DNA of 64,000 nt from an uncultured Prevotellaceae bacterium (GCA_902769705.1 CACXPX010000015.1:1-64000), one strand, 5' to 3'; shown: positions 25,024 to 34,260, numbered from the stretch's first letter. The notes: generated by a model not told the origin, from the letters alone. Made by a program: numbers and translations.

Positions 25024-26570
25024 TGAATAGCCTGAGAAACTTCATCTTGTTTTTGGTGCTCGGCTTCTGCACCCAAGGCATAGCTAAGGATGTGAAAGAC
25101 ACGCTTTTCTCGCCTTCGGGTGACCGCATTATCGTGAGTTATTCTATTCAACATAGTGGAGGACAGGTGACGTTACGGTTTCAAGGTGTGCAGAAGAAGT
25201 TGGGCTCGAAGAATCTAGAGAAATACAAGAAACTGGACGAGGTGGCGGTGGTGATGTTCGACCGTTCGGGCAACTACAAAGACATGAAGTTCGATGGCAT
25301 GGCACCCGATGCCTTCATGGTGCCTTCGAATTTGAACTACTCGCGCTCGTCTGATGGATATTTTCTATTGCAGGATGAACCTTCGATGCAGTTCAGTGTG
25401 ACCTCGGGTAACAAGGCTCAATTGTCTATTCCGCTATATCTGGCTCACTATGAGGGTAAACGCCATTATAAGGTGTTTGCCAAGTGTGGCAATCTCCAAC
25501 TTTCATCAACGTCTGGTGCCCAACGTAAAGGCGGTAGCGTTGCTAATGGCGGAGGTGCTATGATGAGCGGTGGCGATGATGGTGGAGGCTATGAGACTGT
25601 GGCCACGACCACGGAAGAGGTAATTAGCGATGAGGGAATCTCTCCTGCTGAAGAGGCTTCCATCCGTATCAACTCGATTAACTCGATGCTGGAACGTTCC
25701 ACAAAATACCCCTTCTCAGATGACCTAACAAATGAGGTTAGAATGTTACGCGAGCTACGGTTCAAGGTGTCAGATCCCGAGATTACCTCGAAAATCAACC
25801 AGACACTTGAAGCATTTGAGACGAAGAAGCAGGAAATGGAGGAGAAGGCCGATGCCGCTGCAGGTGCTGCTGCCGCTGCCGATAAGGCTGCCGCACAAGC
25901 CCAACAGGCCCGTGCCGACTCGCTTCAGGCTGCACAAGCTGCACAATCGTCGAAAGACAAGAAGGACATGATGTGGCTCATTGGTGGAATTGCTGGATTG
26001 GGCGGTCTACTGATGGTGGGCAAGCAAGTATTCCAATCAATCAAGCAAAGCAAACAGCAGAAGCAAATGATGGAAAGCATTTCGAAAGCACAACAGGCTT
26101 CGCAGCAGATGATGAACGGATTGGGCGGTAACAATCCATTAGGTCAGGCAGCAGGACAGATGAACCAGATGGCTAACCAAGCCAAACAAGTGATGAGTCA
26201 AGCTCATCAAATGGATCAAAATGCCAAACACCTGAGTAAGGAAGCCGAGGCTGCAAAACAACGACTAATGCAACTGCGTCAGGGAAAGAATCCTTCTGCT
26301 GATGTTGCCGATGCCACTACTAGCATTGCCACTGGAGCCATTGGTACTTCCACTTCTGCCAAACCCATGAGTAAGGAAGCTGAAGCTGCCAAGCAACGAC
26401 TTATGGAGCTGAGGAAAGGTAAGGCTACTGGTACAGCTGCCAACACAGGGACGGCAACCAACAGCGGTATTACCATTACTCCCAGGAAGCAGTCGCTCAA
26501 CGACGTGATACCAGCTAAATATAAGCGGTGGCGCAAACCAGGTCAAGACAAAAACGAAAAAAACAGCTAA
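25020..26570 (+). CDS. Single-span membrane protein, candidate membrane-complex component (paralog B)
   Basis: 516 residues: signal peptide (1-22), a periplasmic strand-rich domain related to the preceding protein (30-165), Gly-rich linker, helical coiled segment rich in Ala (255-312), one membrane span (317-335, MMWLIGGIAGLGGLLMVG) and a cytoplasmic tail of 180 residues. The tail is Gln/Met-rich and carries two copies of KEAEAAKQRLM(Q/E)LR (407-420 and 452-465), then KQSLNDVI at 490-497, a motif also found just after the membrane span of the JAMM protein next door. It overlaps the preceding gene by 4 bp. Function is inferred only from topology and position: a transenvelope element of the secretion machine. 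Confidence 0.6.
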   Translation: MMNSLRNFILFLVLGFCTQGIAKDVKDTLFSPSGDRIIVSYSIQHSGGQVTLRFQGVQKKLGSKNLEKYKKLDEVAVVMFDRSGNYKDMKFDGMAPDAFMVPSNLNYSRSSDGYFLLQDEPSMQFSVTSGNKAQLSIPLYLAHYEGKRHYKVFAKCGNLQLSSTSGAQRKGGSVANGGGAMMSGGDDGGGYETVATTTEEVISDEGISPAEEASIRINSINSMLERSTKYPFSDDLTNEVRMLRELRFKVSDPEITSKINQTLEAFETKKQEMEEKADAAAGAAAAADKAAAQAQQARADSLQAAQAAQSSKDKKDMMWLIGGIAGLGGLLMVGKQVFQSIKQSKQQKQMMESISKAQQASQQMMNGLGGNNPLGQAAGQMNQMANQAKQVMSQAHQMDQNAKHLSKEAEAAKQRLMQLRQGKNPSADVADATTSIATGAIGTSTSAKPMSKEAEAAKQRLMELRKGKATGTAANTGTATNSGITITPRKQSLNDVIPAKYKRWRKPGQDKNEKNS

Positions 26571-26583
26571 TAATTTAAGCACA

Positions 26584-28413
26584 ATGAATAAACTAAAAGT
26601 ATTAACAGTTGTCATAGTATCGCTTCTGGCGGCAAGTATGCAGACCTTCGCGGCACCTTCGCGGCAGAAACCCGTTGAGGCTGCTGTGGTGATTGACGAG
26701 TTTAGGAAGCATGTGGAGAAGGTCCCTTTCTTTTCCGACTCGGCTGTGACAGCAGCGAAGAACGAGATAGAAGAACACATCAAGTGCCTTCGAAACTGGT
26801 CGGACAGGAAGGCTTATGTGGAAGAACATCACCTGAACACATATTTGAGCACAAACCTCGACTCTTTGCAGTATTACAAAGGATTGGCTTCGGTGGAGAT
26901 TGACAATTTCATGAAGCAATATACCTTAGTGGAACCCGAAGACGAACCCGAATGCCGTAATGGCATGATGGCGCTGTTGAACGATAAACTGAGTGTTCGC
27001 GAGACAAACTTGAACTTGCTCGACAAAGAACTCAACAGCCAAGAAGGTGGTTCGTCGCTCAACTGGAAATTGATAGGTACTATTGTGGGGGCATTGTTGC
27101 TGTTGGGCATTCTTATTGCCTTGCTCCGTAGGAACAAGCAACCAGTTGTGCCACAGCCTTCGAACGTGCAACATAGTAACAGACCTAGTAGTGGGCAGCA
27201 GGGAGGAAATGAACCTGGTATTATTGTGCGCCGCAAAACGGCTACAATCTTGAAGAAGCAGAGTTTGGAGGATGTTATCGGCAATCCCAATTATCTGCAA
27301 GTTGACGCTGTGGATTTCTGCTACGAGTCGGCTGTGCGTCGCATGTATATCAAGAATACGTGCATCATCGACATCTATAACATGTATGCCGAGGATTTGC
27401 GTAATTCGAATCATCCGAGTGAGAACGGTTGCATGGTGTTGGGCCGTTGGGTTCACGATGACGAGAGTAAAGAATACTATGTATCTCTTGAGCAGATTGT
27501 GTTGCCTGGCGATGATGCCGTGTTCGACGAATACGAATTGAACTTCGGTGGAAAGATCAAACTGCGAGTACTTGAGCAGTTGCGCAAATTGCGTCGTGAA
27601 ACCAACTTCCAGTATGACTTGACATGCTGGGTGCACTCTCATCCCGGACTGAGCGTGTTTTTCAGCAATAGCGATGTCAGCGTGCAGGAGCAGTTGAAGC
27701 ATCCGCAGCATCCCAATTTCCTAACAGCCCTTGTGGTAGACATCCTCACTCCTACGCAGGAGGTGGGCATCTTCACTTATCGCCGTGATGCAATTATCAA
27801 TTCGAAGAATGACTTGAAACGGATGTATTCATTGAAGGAATGGTATGATTGGGCGGTGAGATCGCTGGAGACAAAACCTGAAGAACATCCACAACCAATG
27901 TCAGAGGTTCCGCAAGTGGAGTCGGTTCAAGGTCCAGTAGACGAAAAGGTAGAGGATGTTTCTTTCAACCATGCCGAATTTTTCAATATGTTGTCAAACG
28001 CTAAAGTCCGTACAGATACTTGCAACGGCATTCATCTGAATCGTGAGATGATTGTGGACATGTGCATGTCTATAGGAACGGCGCAGGGCAGCGCTCTTTT
28101 AGGTTATGTGCACGGACGTTCGCTACAGCATGAGCAGAAGGTTGAGCATCTGGCTGAACAACTTTCGAACAACGAACAAGCGGATGACAAGGATTTGCTA
28201 GGCTGCTTTGTCGTGGACGCACACCGCAGTATTCCGTCGATTCGTAAGGCGGTGGAGGATTGCTTGGACAAGATCATGTTCGTATTGGTCTACCAACCCA
28301 CAACTGGCATGCTCACTTCCATTCCCGTGGTGAATTCGGAATTGAGTACCGAAGAGAGTAACTATGGAGAACAAAAACTTGAAGATTTAAAGATATGGAC
28401 AAGAAAAAAATGA
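26584..28413 (+). CDS. Membrane-anchored JAB/JAMM metalloprotease (deubiquitinase-like)
   Basis: JAMM proteases are zinc enzymes that cut isopeptide or peptide bonds after ubiquitin-like proteins. Topology: signal peptide (1-23), periplasmic helical domain (25-158), membrane span (163-181), then a cytoplasmic region with KQSLEDVI (225-232) and a JAB domain (about 240-405). The complete JAMM motif is seen: E280, H351-x-H353, S361-x-x-D364. A second region (475-585) may be a degenerate copy of the same fold. It overlaps the next gene by 19 bp. Because the Ubl already ends in glycine, deconjugation of Ubl adducts at the membrane is more likely than maturation. Anchoring of a JAMM domain in this way is unusual. 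Confidence 0.83.
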   Translation: MNKLKVLTVVIVSLLAASMQTFAAPSRQKPVEAAVVIDEFRKHVEKVPFFSDSAVTAAKNEIEEHIKCLRNWSDRKAYVEEHHLNTYLSTNLDSLQYYKGLASVEIDNFMKQYTLVEPEDEPECRNGMMALLNDKLSVRETNLNLLDKELNSQEGGSSLNWKLIGTIVGALLLLGILIALLRRNKQPVVPQPSNVQHSNRPSSGQQGGNEPGIIVRRKTATILKKQSLEDVIGNPNYLQVDAVDFCYESAVRRMYIKNTCIIDIYNMYAEDLRNSNHPSENGCMVLGRWVHDDESKEYYVSLEQIVLPGDDAVFDEYELNFGGKIKLRVLEQLRKLRRETNFQYDLTCWVHSHPGLSVFFSNSDVSVQEQLKHPQHPNFLTALVVDILTPTQEVGIFTYRRDAIINSKNDLKRMYSLKEWYDWAVRSLETKPEEHPQPMSEVPQVESVQGPVDEKVEDVSFNHAEFFNMLSNAKVRTDTCNGIHLNREMIVDMCMSIGTAQGSALLGYVHGRSLQHEQKVEHLAEQLSNNEQADDKDLLGCFVVDAHRSIPSIRKAVEDCLDKIMFVLVYQPTTGMLTSIPVVNSELSTEESNYGEQKLEDLKIWTRKK

Positions 28414-30797
28414 CCATCCAGCGACTTCTGAGCGTGCTGGTGTTTGCGGTTTCCGCATTTTCACTTCAGGCACAAGACGTGTCGAACATTCAGTTCTGCG
28501 ATAAGAAATACGAATATGGGCAAGGAAAAGACAGCATCACATTGTTCTTGAAGGTGCTCGATGGCAAAGGTGCATCATCGAAAGACGTGACTGTTGCCGA
28601 CTTGGAGAAATACCTTGTTGTGACTGAGGACGGCAACATCATCTCTCCCGACCGCAGGAAAATTACTGCTGTGAGTTCTGGACAACGTATTCCCAGTGAC
28701 TTCACCTTCTCGGTGCTCGTTGACTTGAGCATTCCCGAGTCAGGAAAGAGCCAGATTTACGAAACCATCGGCAAATTGGTGGAGAGTGCCCCCGACAGTT
28801 GCGTCTATCTGTCGTTCTTTGGCGATGAGGTGACAAAGAGTGAGATGGTCACGAAGGCTAACTACAAAAGTTTTCAACCTCGTTTTGCCGCCAATGCCGA
28901 GACGAAGCATTTCTATGGTGCCCTCTACTCGAAACTGACTGAGTTCAGCAAGACTGCTGGTGAGTTTGACGGTGAAGTGAAGGCTGTGGAAGGCTATGTG
29001 AAGAATGCAGATATCCAGCGTCGAGCCCAATTGGCGAAAGACAAGAACGTCCTGTTCGTATTCACGGATGGTGGAAAGCGTTCGGAAGACGAAACCATCA
29101 GCTTCGTTGAGGTGACTGACTATCAATCAAATCCCGCTCATAATGTGCCGCGCGTCTATGCCATGTATTATACAGGTAATGGTGTCGACGAGAATGTGAA
29201 GCTTACGCTTGAAGGAGTTTCGGTGCCACGTGACAGTGCTGGTATAATTATGAAAGAGCGGCAAGGTTCATACAAACCTTCTGATGACATGCACGCTGTA
29301 CTACGCAACTTTGAGGAGGTGGTGAACGATGCAATGTACGACTTCGCATTTGCTTACAGAGCCACCGATGAGAAGGCTTACACGGGTCGTGTGGCCTATG
29401 CAGCAGAGTGGAAGGGGGCTGAGGCTGGCAAGGGCGACTACTCTATTGGTACAGCTGAGACTCCTTGGCCATTGAAGCCTGAGAGCACTGCTGACGCTAT
29501 TGTGAAGTTCCTCATTGCTTTGTTGGTCGCATTCCTCACAGCATTGGTATTCTTCCTTGTCACAAAGGTCATCATTCCGATGATCAATTCAAAGAAGTTC
29601 GCTTCAAAATACTACAAGAGCTATGTTCCAGAGGAAAACGTGAAACGTCGAATCTGTATGTATTGCCGTCAAGACATCGAGCCTGGACAGAAGGTTGTAA
29701 CACGTTGTAAGCATATTATCCACGTGAGCTGCTGGCAACAGAATGGATACAAGTGCGTGGAATACGGACAAAACTGTAAGGAAGGCATTCAGGACCATGT
29801 GGATTGGAAGGATATGTTCAGCAAGGCTTCGATGCGCGAGAGTTATCAGGTGATTTCTGGTATTTTGGCTGGCTTGGTCAGCTGGATTATTTTCGAACTC
29901 ATTGGACGAGGAATCCTTAAGGGTGTCGCAACGGGTATAGCCAAGACATTCTTCCGCAATCAAGAGCAGATGGGCAACCTCTTCGACGACTGTGTGCAGA
30001 AAGTTTCAGCATTCCTCGCCGTGGGCCTCTTGCTTGGTTTCTTCTTGTCATTGGTCTTCCGCTGGAACGATGAATACCGAAAGAAAGACGGCAAAGTCTA
30101 TCTGAAGATATTCGGTCTCTCGTTATTATCGGGCATTATTGGTATGATGGCGTTTGCAGTAGGTGGTATCATCTTCTGCTTGCTGTTATCAGCTGTCGGT
30201 ACCACCTACATTCCTTGGTATTGCTCGCTACCCGCCTACATTCTGTTCTCCATTTGTGTGGCGTTGAGTCTTACCATTAAGTCATCCATCCCATTGAAGA
30301 GTGCCTTGATAGGTGGTCTTTGTTCAGCTGTGATTGGTTTCATTGTGCTGGTATTTAGCAACGTGATAGGTGCCAAATATGGTTGGATGTCAATGCTTAT
30401 CGACTTCATTATCTATGGTGGCGGTCTAGGTGCTTCGCTCGTTACAGTCCGTATGTTGGCAGAACGCTACTTCCTTGTCATCAAGAATGGCGTGAAGGCA
30501 GGACAGCGCATCCCTATCCACAAGTGGATGAATGCTACGGGTGGTGGCAAGAAGGTGTCGATTGGTATGACAGGCGAGTGCGAAATCCAGATGAACTGGG
30601 AGAAGAGCAACAAGGTTGCCAAGGAACATGCAAAACTCTATATCGACCAAGCCAAAACGTTGCCTATGCTGAAGCCGATGGCTGCCGGCGTATTCTTCAA
30701 TGTGCGCACGGAGTTACCCATCAACCGTCCTGTTGTGCTCTCCAATGGTGATACGTTCAAGATTGGTGACACCATCTTTGAGTATGTTGAGTCTTGA
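28395..30797 (+). CDS. VWA - membrane - RING-like - polytopic membrane - FHA protein (candidate E3)
   Basis: 800 residues. Signal peptide (1-26); periplasmic VWA-like domain (103-320; FSVLVDLS strand with D110/S112, later FTDGG at D225); span 1 (371-396); RING-H2-like finger (C421, C424, C438, H440, H443, C446, C454, C461); six more spans (about 484-504, 537-555, 572-602, 609-628, 636-658, 667-688); C-terminal FHA-like domain (715-800, SNGDTFKIGDTIFEY end). Seven spans place both RING-like and FHA parts in the cytoplasm, next to Ubl and E2. The FHA core keeps the His (EHAKLYI) but the usual Gly-Arg is Gly-Met and the Ser is Ala, so phosphopeptide binding may be altered. It could serve as the central membrane-complex protein and as an E3-like ligase. 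An alternative RING-independent zinc role is possible. ATG at 28410 is an alternative start. Confidence 0.75.
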   Translation: MDKKKMTIQRLLSVLVFAVSAFSLQAQDVSNIQFCDKKYEYGQGKDSITLFLKVLDGKGASSKDVTVADLEKYLVVTEDGNIISPDRRKITAVSSGQRIPSDFTFSVLVDLSIPESGKSQIYETIGKLVESAPDSCVYLSFFGDEVTKSEMVTKANYKSFQPRFAANAETKHFYGALYSKLTEFSKTAGEFDGEVKAVEGYVKNADIQRRAQLAKDKNVLFVFTDGGKRSEDETISFVEVTDYQSNPAHNVPRVYAMYYTGNGVDENVKLTLEGVSVPRDSAGIIMKERQGSYKPSDDMHAVLRNFEEVVNDAMYDFAFAYRATDEKAYTGRVAYAAEWKGAEAGKGDYSIGTAETPWPLKPESTADAIVKFLIALLVAFLTALVFFLVTKVIIPMINSKKFASKYYKSYVPEENVKRRICMYCRQDIEPGQKVVTRCKHIIHVSCWQQNGYKCVEYGQNCKEGIQDHVDWKDMFSKASMRESYQVISGILAGLVSWIIFELIGRGILKGVATGIAKTFFRNQEQMGNLFDDCVQKVSAFLAVGLLLGFFLSLVFRWNDEYRKKDGKVYLKIFGLSLLSGIIGMMAFAVGGIIFCLLLSAVGTTYIPWYCSLPAYILFSICVALSLTIKSSIPLKSALIGGLCSAVIGFIVLVFSNVIGAKYGWMSMLIDFIIYGGGLGASLVTVRMLAERYFLVIKNGVKAGQRIPIHKWMNATGGGKKVSIGMTGECEIQMNWEKSNKVAKEHAKLYIDQAKTLPMLKPMAAGVFFNVRTELPINRPVVLSNGDTFKIGDTIFEYVES

Positions 30798-30840
30798 TGC
30801 CAATGTCATCATTCAATCGAAAACTTAATCATTCCAGAAA

Positions 30841-32040
30841 ATGCCAACCGAATTGAAATACGAATGGGGTGACGGTGTGTTCACGTTGCTCTCCTGGTTC
30901 AAGAAAGAAAAAGTGCGCGACGCACGTGTGCTGGTTGCCGGAGCTGGGGCTTTGGGCAATGAGGTGGTGAAGAATTTGGCACTGTTCGGAGTTGGCCACA
31001 TTTATGTGGTCGACTTCGACCAGATAGAGATAACCAACCTCACGCGCTCAGTGCTCTTTCGTGAGGAGGATGCAGTCAACCACGCCTATAAAGCTGAGAT
31101 TGTGGCCAAGCGGGCAATGGAGATTAATCCACAAATCAAGGTGACACCCATAGTGGGTAACTTGTTCTCTGAGGTGGGCTTAGGCCTTTATCGTTCGGTC
31201 GATGTTGTCATCGGTTGCCTCGACAGCCGCATCGCCCGCTACTTGCTTAACCGACTGTCGTTCCGTGCAGGAAAGACTTGGATTGATGGTAGCATCGAGA
31301 ACTTGACTGGTACTGTGCGGGTTTACTCACCAGGTGTCAGTTGCTATGAATGTGGTTTGTCGCGCGAGGAGTTCACCAACATCATGTTGCGTACGGGATG
31401 TGCAGACGTGGTGCGCAATCAGGGTTCCGCTGGCCGCGTGGCTACAACACCCATCAGCGCCTCCATCGTGGGCGCTTTGCAGGTTCAAGAGGCTATGAAG
31501 GTGATTCATCTCGACACCGATGCGACCAAGCAGTTCCAGACGCTGCAAGGCAAGATGTTGCGCTATGAGGGTATGACTCTCACCACTAACATATATCGCT
31601 TTGCATCGTGGAAGAACACTTGCCCTGCACACGATCAGTGGGATAACGTCATTCCTTGTGAAGGGTTGTCTGCAGAACTCACTGTAGCAGATGCATTGGC
31701 ATTGCTCCACAAGACATTAGACACGAAGACTGTGGAAATCAACATGCTCAATAACAAATTCATCGACTGCATCATCTCAGACCAGCCAGAGAAGGAGTTT
31801 CGTGTGATGATTCCCGAGTCGAAACTCGATGATCATATCAAGCGCGATGCCGAACTTCGCCAATTGAGCTATCGTACGTTGTTCCATAAGCACTTCTTTG
31901 AGAACATCGATGAGTCATTCCCTTATCAGGAACTTACGCTCCGCCAGATAGGCATCCCCGCCTTCGACGTTGTCCAAGTGTCTACTGAAAAAGGCGTGTT
32001 CTATGTGGAATTAACAGCCGACAAACCTCTTTATGAATAA
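30841..32040 (+). CDS. E1/ThiF-like activating enzyme for the ubiquitin-like protein
   Basis: E1-like enzymes adenylate the C-terminal glycine of a ubiquitin-like protein. The 399-residue protein has the nucleotide motif GAGALGNE (34-41), the acidic/Arg set VVDFD...NLTR (56-69), a D-S-R near 128-130, and the candidate thioester Cys C187 followed by the conserved T-x-x-x-x-x-x-x-GA-x-Q-x-x-E pattern. C168/C171 with C261/H264 could bind zinc, as in MoeB and UBA3. Residues 280-399 form a C-terminal extension that may be a ubiquitin-fold-like E2-docking domain, as in canonical E1s; the fold cannot be confirmed here. It sits between the RING/FHA gene and the baseplate genes, 43 bp behind the former. 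MoeB/ThiF housekeeping function is the alternative but context argues against it. Confidence 0.85.
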   Translation: MPTELKYEWGDGVFTLLSWFKKEKVRDARVLVAGAGALGNEVVKNLALFGVGHIYVVDFDQIEITNLTRSVLFREEDAVNHAYKAEIVAKRAMEINPQIKVTPIVGNLFSEVGLGLYRSVDVVIGCLDSRIARYLLNRLSFRAGKTWIDGSIENLTGTVRVYSPGVSCYECGLSREEFTNIMLRTGCADVVRNQGSAGRVATTPISASIVGALQVQEAMKVIHLDTDATKQFQTLQGKMLRYEGMTLTTNIYRFASWKNTCPAHDQWDNVIPCEGLSAELTVADALALLHKTLDTKTVEINMLNNKFIDCIISDQPEKEFRVMIPESKLDDHIKRDAELRQLSYRTLFHKHFFENIDESFPYQELTLRQIGIPAFDVVQVSTEKGVFYVELTADKPLYE

Positions 32041-32052
32041 GGAGCATTGATT

Positions 32053-32140
32053 TGACAAAATGTAAGCTATGCTTTGACACGATGAAAGCATAGCTTTGAG
32101 GCAATGAAAGAATAGCTTTGAGCCGATTAAAGCATAGCTT
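32053..32140. repeat. Four tandem 22-bp repeats (array B)
   Basis: Exactly four units of 22 bp (32053-32074, 32075-32096, 32097-32118, 32119-32140), each starting TGA and ending AGCTT, with core AAAGCATAGCTT. It lies in the 212-bp gap between the E1 gene and tssG. It belongs to the same word family as arrays A and C. The cores can pair with the first unit (AAGCTATGCTT) to form hairpins in RNA. Confidence 0.85.
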
Positions 32141-32252
32141 AAGGAAAATTAGACACAAAGTAAACAATCTTTACAAATCCATTATTTAAAACCCGATTTC
32201 ACTTTACATTTTGTCAAGTCGTATGCCCGTTTTGCTTACACTTTGAAAATCG

Positions 32253-33155
32253 ATGAGAAAGAACCAACAGACTCCCATTCCCGACGATTTCCCTTCCGAC
32301 ATCAATGCTGAGGTCTTTTTGGGATGTTTCCCTCGTGGGACATGTCGTGTGGCGTTTCAGGGACTTCACAAGCGCAACTCATACAACGACATTGTAGAGT
32401 TGGAGCCTATCGATGAAGACCATTTCAAGATGTATATTGGTCGGCAGAGTCTCTATAACTCGTTGCCCGAATATATGTTCCATCCCATTGACCGTTTCGA
32501 CAATCTACCTCAATACGAGGAGAAGGAGCGTTTCGAGGAGGAACTCTATGCTCAACAAGAAGAGGTTGAGAACGCCTTTCGTTTCTTCGCCCCCATTGAC
32601 ATCCTTTTGTTGCAGCAGCGTATGCATGCCCGGGAGGAGCTGGAGCCTTTTGCCCGCGAGAATATCGTTATGCAGCAGATTATAGGCGATGATCTTACTA
32701 AGGCACAACGCCGCAACCGATTCATCAAAGGGTTCGTGAAGTTCATGCCTCAGTTCAAGTATATCCGAGGCAATAAGACTCTGCTCACACTTCTGTTGCG
32801 TAAGGTGTTTTTCGATGAAGGACTTCGTGTCCGAGTCACTCATGAGATGTTGCACCTTCATGACGATGTCCCGCGCTATGCTGACCGCCTTGATATGGAC
32901 TTGGGTGATGGCTATGTGGGTAACGAGTGGGACGAACTGATTACCGTCTATCAATTGCACTATTGGAGCGAAGATGAGTGTGGAGGTAAATTCTTGGACT
33001 TCCTTGATGAAGTTGAAGAGTTGCGTATTTTCATACAAGACTATTTGCTAGCCGTGGGTGAGGAACTGCGGTTCGACATCACGCAAGACGAGAAACCATT
33101 ACGATTGGGTGACGAACTGTTCTATAATTATCTGGGTTATAACACAAACATTTGA
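32253..33155 (+). CDS. T6SS baseplate protein TssG-like
   Basis: TssG joins TssF in the baseplate wedge and contacts TssK. This 300-residue protein is assigned from position (directly before tssK, tssE, tssF), size and the C-terminal pattern LRLGDELFYNYLGYN, which resembles the TssG ending (LG...LG). It has the mix of short beta blocks and helices expected (VRVTHEMLHLHDDVPRYADR; DLGDGYVGNEWDEL). Similarity is weak and I could not verify it by search. It has no signal or span, as expected for a cytoplasmic baseplate part. Confidence 0.6.
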   Translation: MRKNQQTPIPDDFPSDINAEVFLGCFPRGTCRVAFQGLHKRNSYNDIVELEPIDEDHFKMYIGRQSLYNSLPEYMFHPIDRFDNLPQYEEKERFEEELYAQQEEVENAFRFFAPIDILLLQQRMHAREELEPFARENIVMQQIIGDDLTKAQRRNRFIKGFVKFMPQFKYIRGNKTLLTLLLRKVFFDEGLRVRVTHEMLHLHDDVPRYADRLDMDLGDGYVGNEWDELITVYQLHYWSEDECGGKFLDFLDEVEELRIFIQDYLLAVGEELRFDITQDEKPLRLGDELFYNYLGYNTNI

Positions 33156-33288
33156 ATAATAAAAGGAAAGTGTGGAAAAAGAGAAGTGGAAATAAGTGAA
33201 AGCCAATTGTACCGTTATTTAAAGAAATATTTGTTTTTGCCCTTGTTCCTCTCTTTATTTCCTTTACGCCTTTAAAAAATCTATTGCT

Positions 33289-34260
33289 ATGCCAAAAAGA
33301 ATTAGTTGGAAAAAAGGTATGCGCCTGACTGACGAGGTGCTCATTCAAGCCGACCGGTGCACCAGCGAGTCGTTTGCACAAGCTTTTACGCTAGCTGCAG
33401 AAGGCCGTTTTGGTTTGTTCCCATCGGTGCGTCCTTTTCAGTTGGCGCTGAATGTTGAACAGAATTCTGTCAACGTAGAGTCGCTCGACTGCTTGGGCAT
33501 CACTCGTGCGGGTGACATCATCGATGTGCGCTTCGACACCAAGTTCACAAACACTTTCAATACTCGGGTATCGATTCCCCAGCAGGAAGGTACCAAAGAG
33601 TTCATCCTTGTCATCAACACTGATCCCGACACATGGAAAGACACTAGCGAGGGACTGCTAGTGCCTGATTATTCGTTCTCATTCGTGGGAGCGAAGCAGG
33701 CTGTGCCCGACCATGCATTACCGATAGCCCGAATAGTTGATAACGATGGTTGGACCGAGGACAATGTCTATTTCGTGCCACCTTGCCTCACCATTTCCTC
33801 GCATGCCAAGTATCTTGAATTATGCCAGCAGTTCATAGGAGTGCTTCAATCCATTGATGAGAAGTCACGTCAGCAGGCTGACACGCTTGCCAAGACCGCC
33901 ATTTCTGTCTATTGGCCCGTAGTCATCCAGACGCTCATCGAAGTGAACAACGAGCGTGAGACCCTCACACCTATGCGGCTGATGTCATGTGTACAGCGGA
34001 TCATCGGAACGTTCACCTGCGCTTGCGATGTTGATGAAGTGCTCACACTTGAGGAGGCAGAGCCCTTCCGCAATTTCGCTCGTGTTCCTTATAACTATCG
34101 TATGGCTTTCCTGCGTATCAAGCAGGGCGTCGGTATGTGCTCGGCTATTAGCGATAAGATTGACAAGTTCAGCCAACTGCGTGTGGCAGCTCCGCCCCCT
34201 CCACCACGTCAGGAACCTCCTAAAGAAGACCGCCGCCGTTGGAACGGCCCTAATATATGA
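33289..34260 (+). CDS. tssK: T6SS baseplate protein TssK-like
   Basis: TssK trimers connect the baseplate to the membrane complex. The N-terminus ISWKKGMRLTDEVL (residues 4-17) is the recognisable VKWxEGMxLxPQHF-type TssK start. The 323-residue length is shorter than proteobacterial TssK (about 440) but fits the compact Bacteroidetes forms. Residues 170-290 are helical. The C-terminus is Pro-rich (PPPPPRQEPPKEDRRR), a likely flexible contact with the membrane complex. Since TssK docks to the membrane complex, and the usual one is missing here, this tail may face the RING/FHA or JAMM proteins. Its stop overlaps the tssE start by 4 bp. Confidence 0.72.
   Translation: MPKRISWKKGMRLTDEVLIQADRCTSESFAQAFTLAAEGRFGLFPSVRPFQLALNVEQNSVNVESLDCLGITRAGDIIDVRFDTKFTNTFNTRVSIPQQEGTKEFILVINTDPDTWKDTSEGLLVPDYSFSFVGAKQAVPDHALPIARIVDNDGWTEDNVYFVPPCLTISSHAKYLELCQQFIGVLQSIDEKSRQQADTLAKTAISVYWPVVIQTLIEVNNERETLTPMRLMSCVQRIIGTFTCACDVDEVLTLEEAEPFRNFARVPYNYRMAFLRIKQGVGMCSAISDKIDKFSQLRVAAPPPPPRQEPPKEDRRRWNGPNI

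Noticed and set aside
30841-32040. Housekeeping MoeB/ThiF
   Set aside because: No molybdopterin or thiamine genes nearby; the gene is inside the secretion cluster and has a long extra C-terminus.
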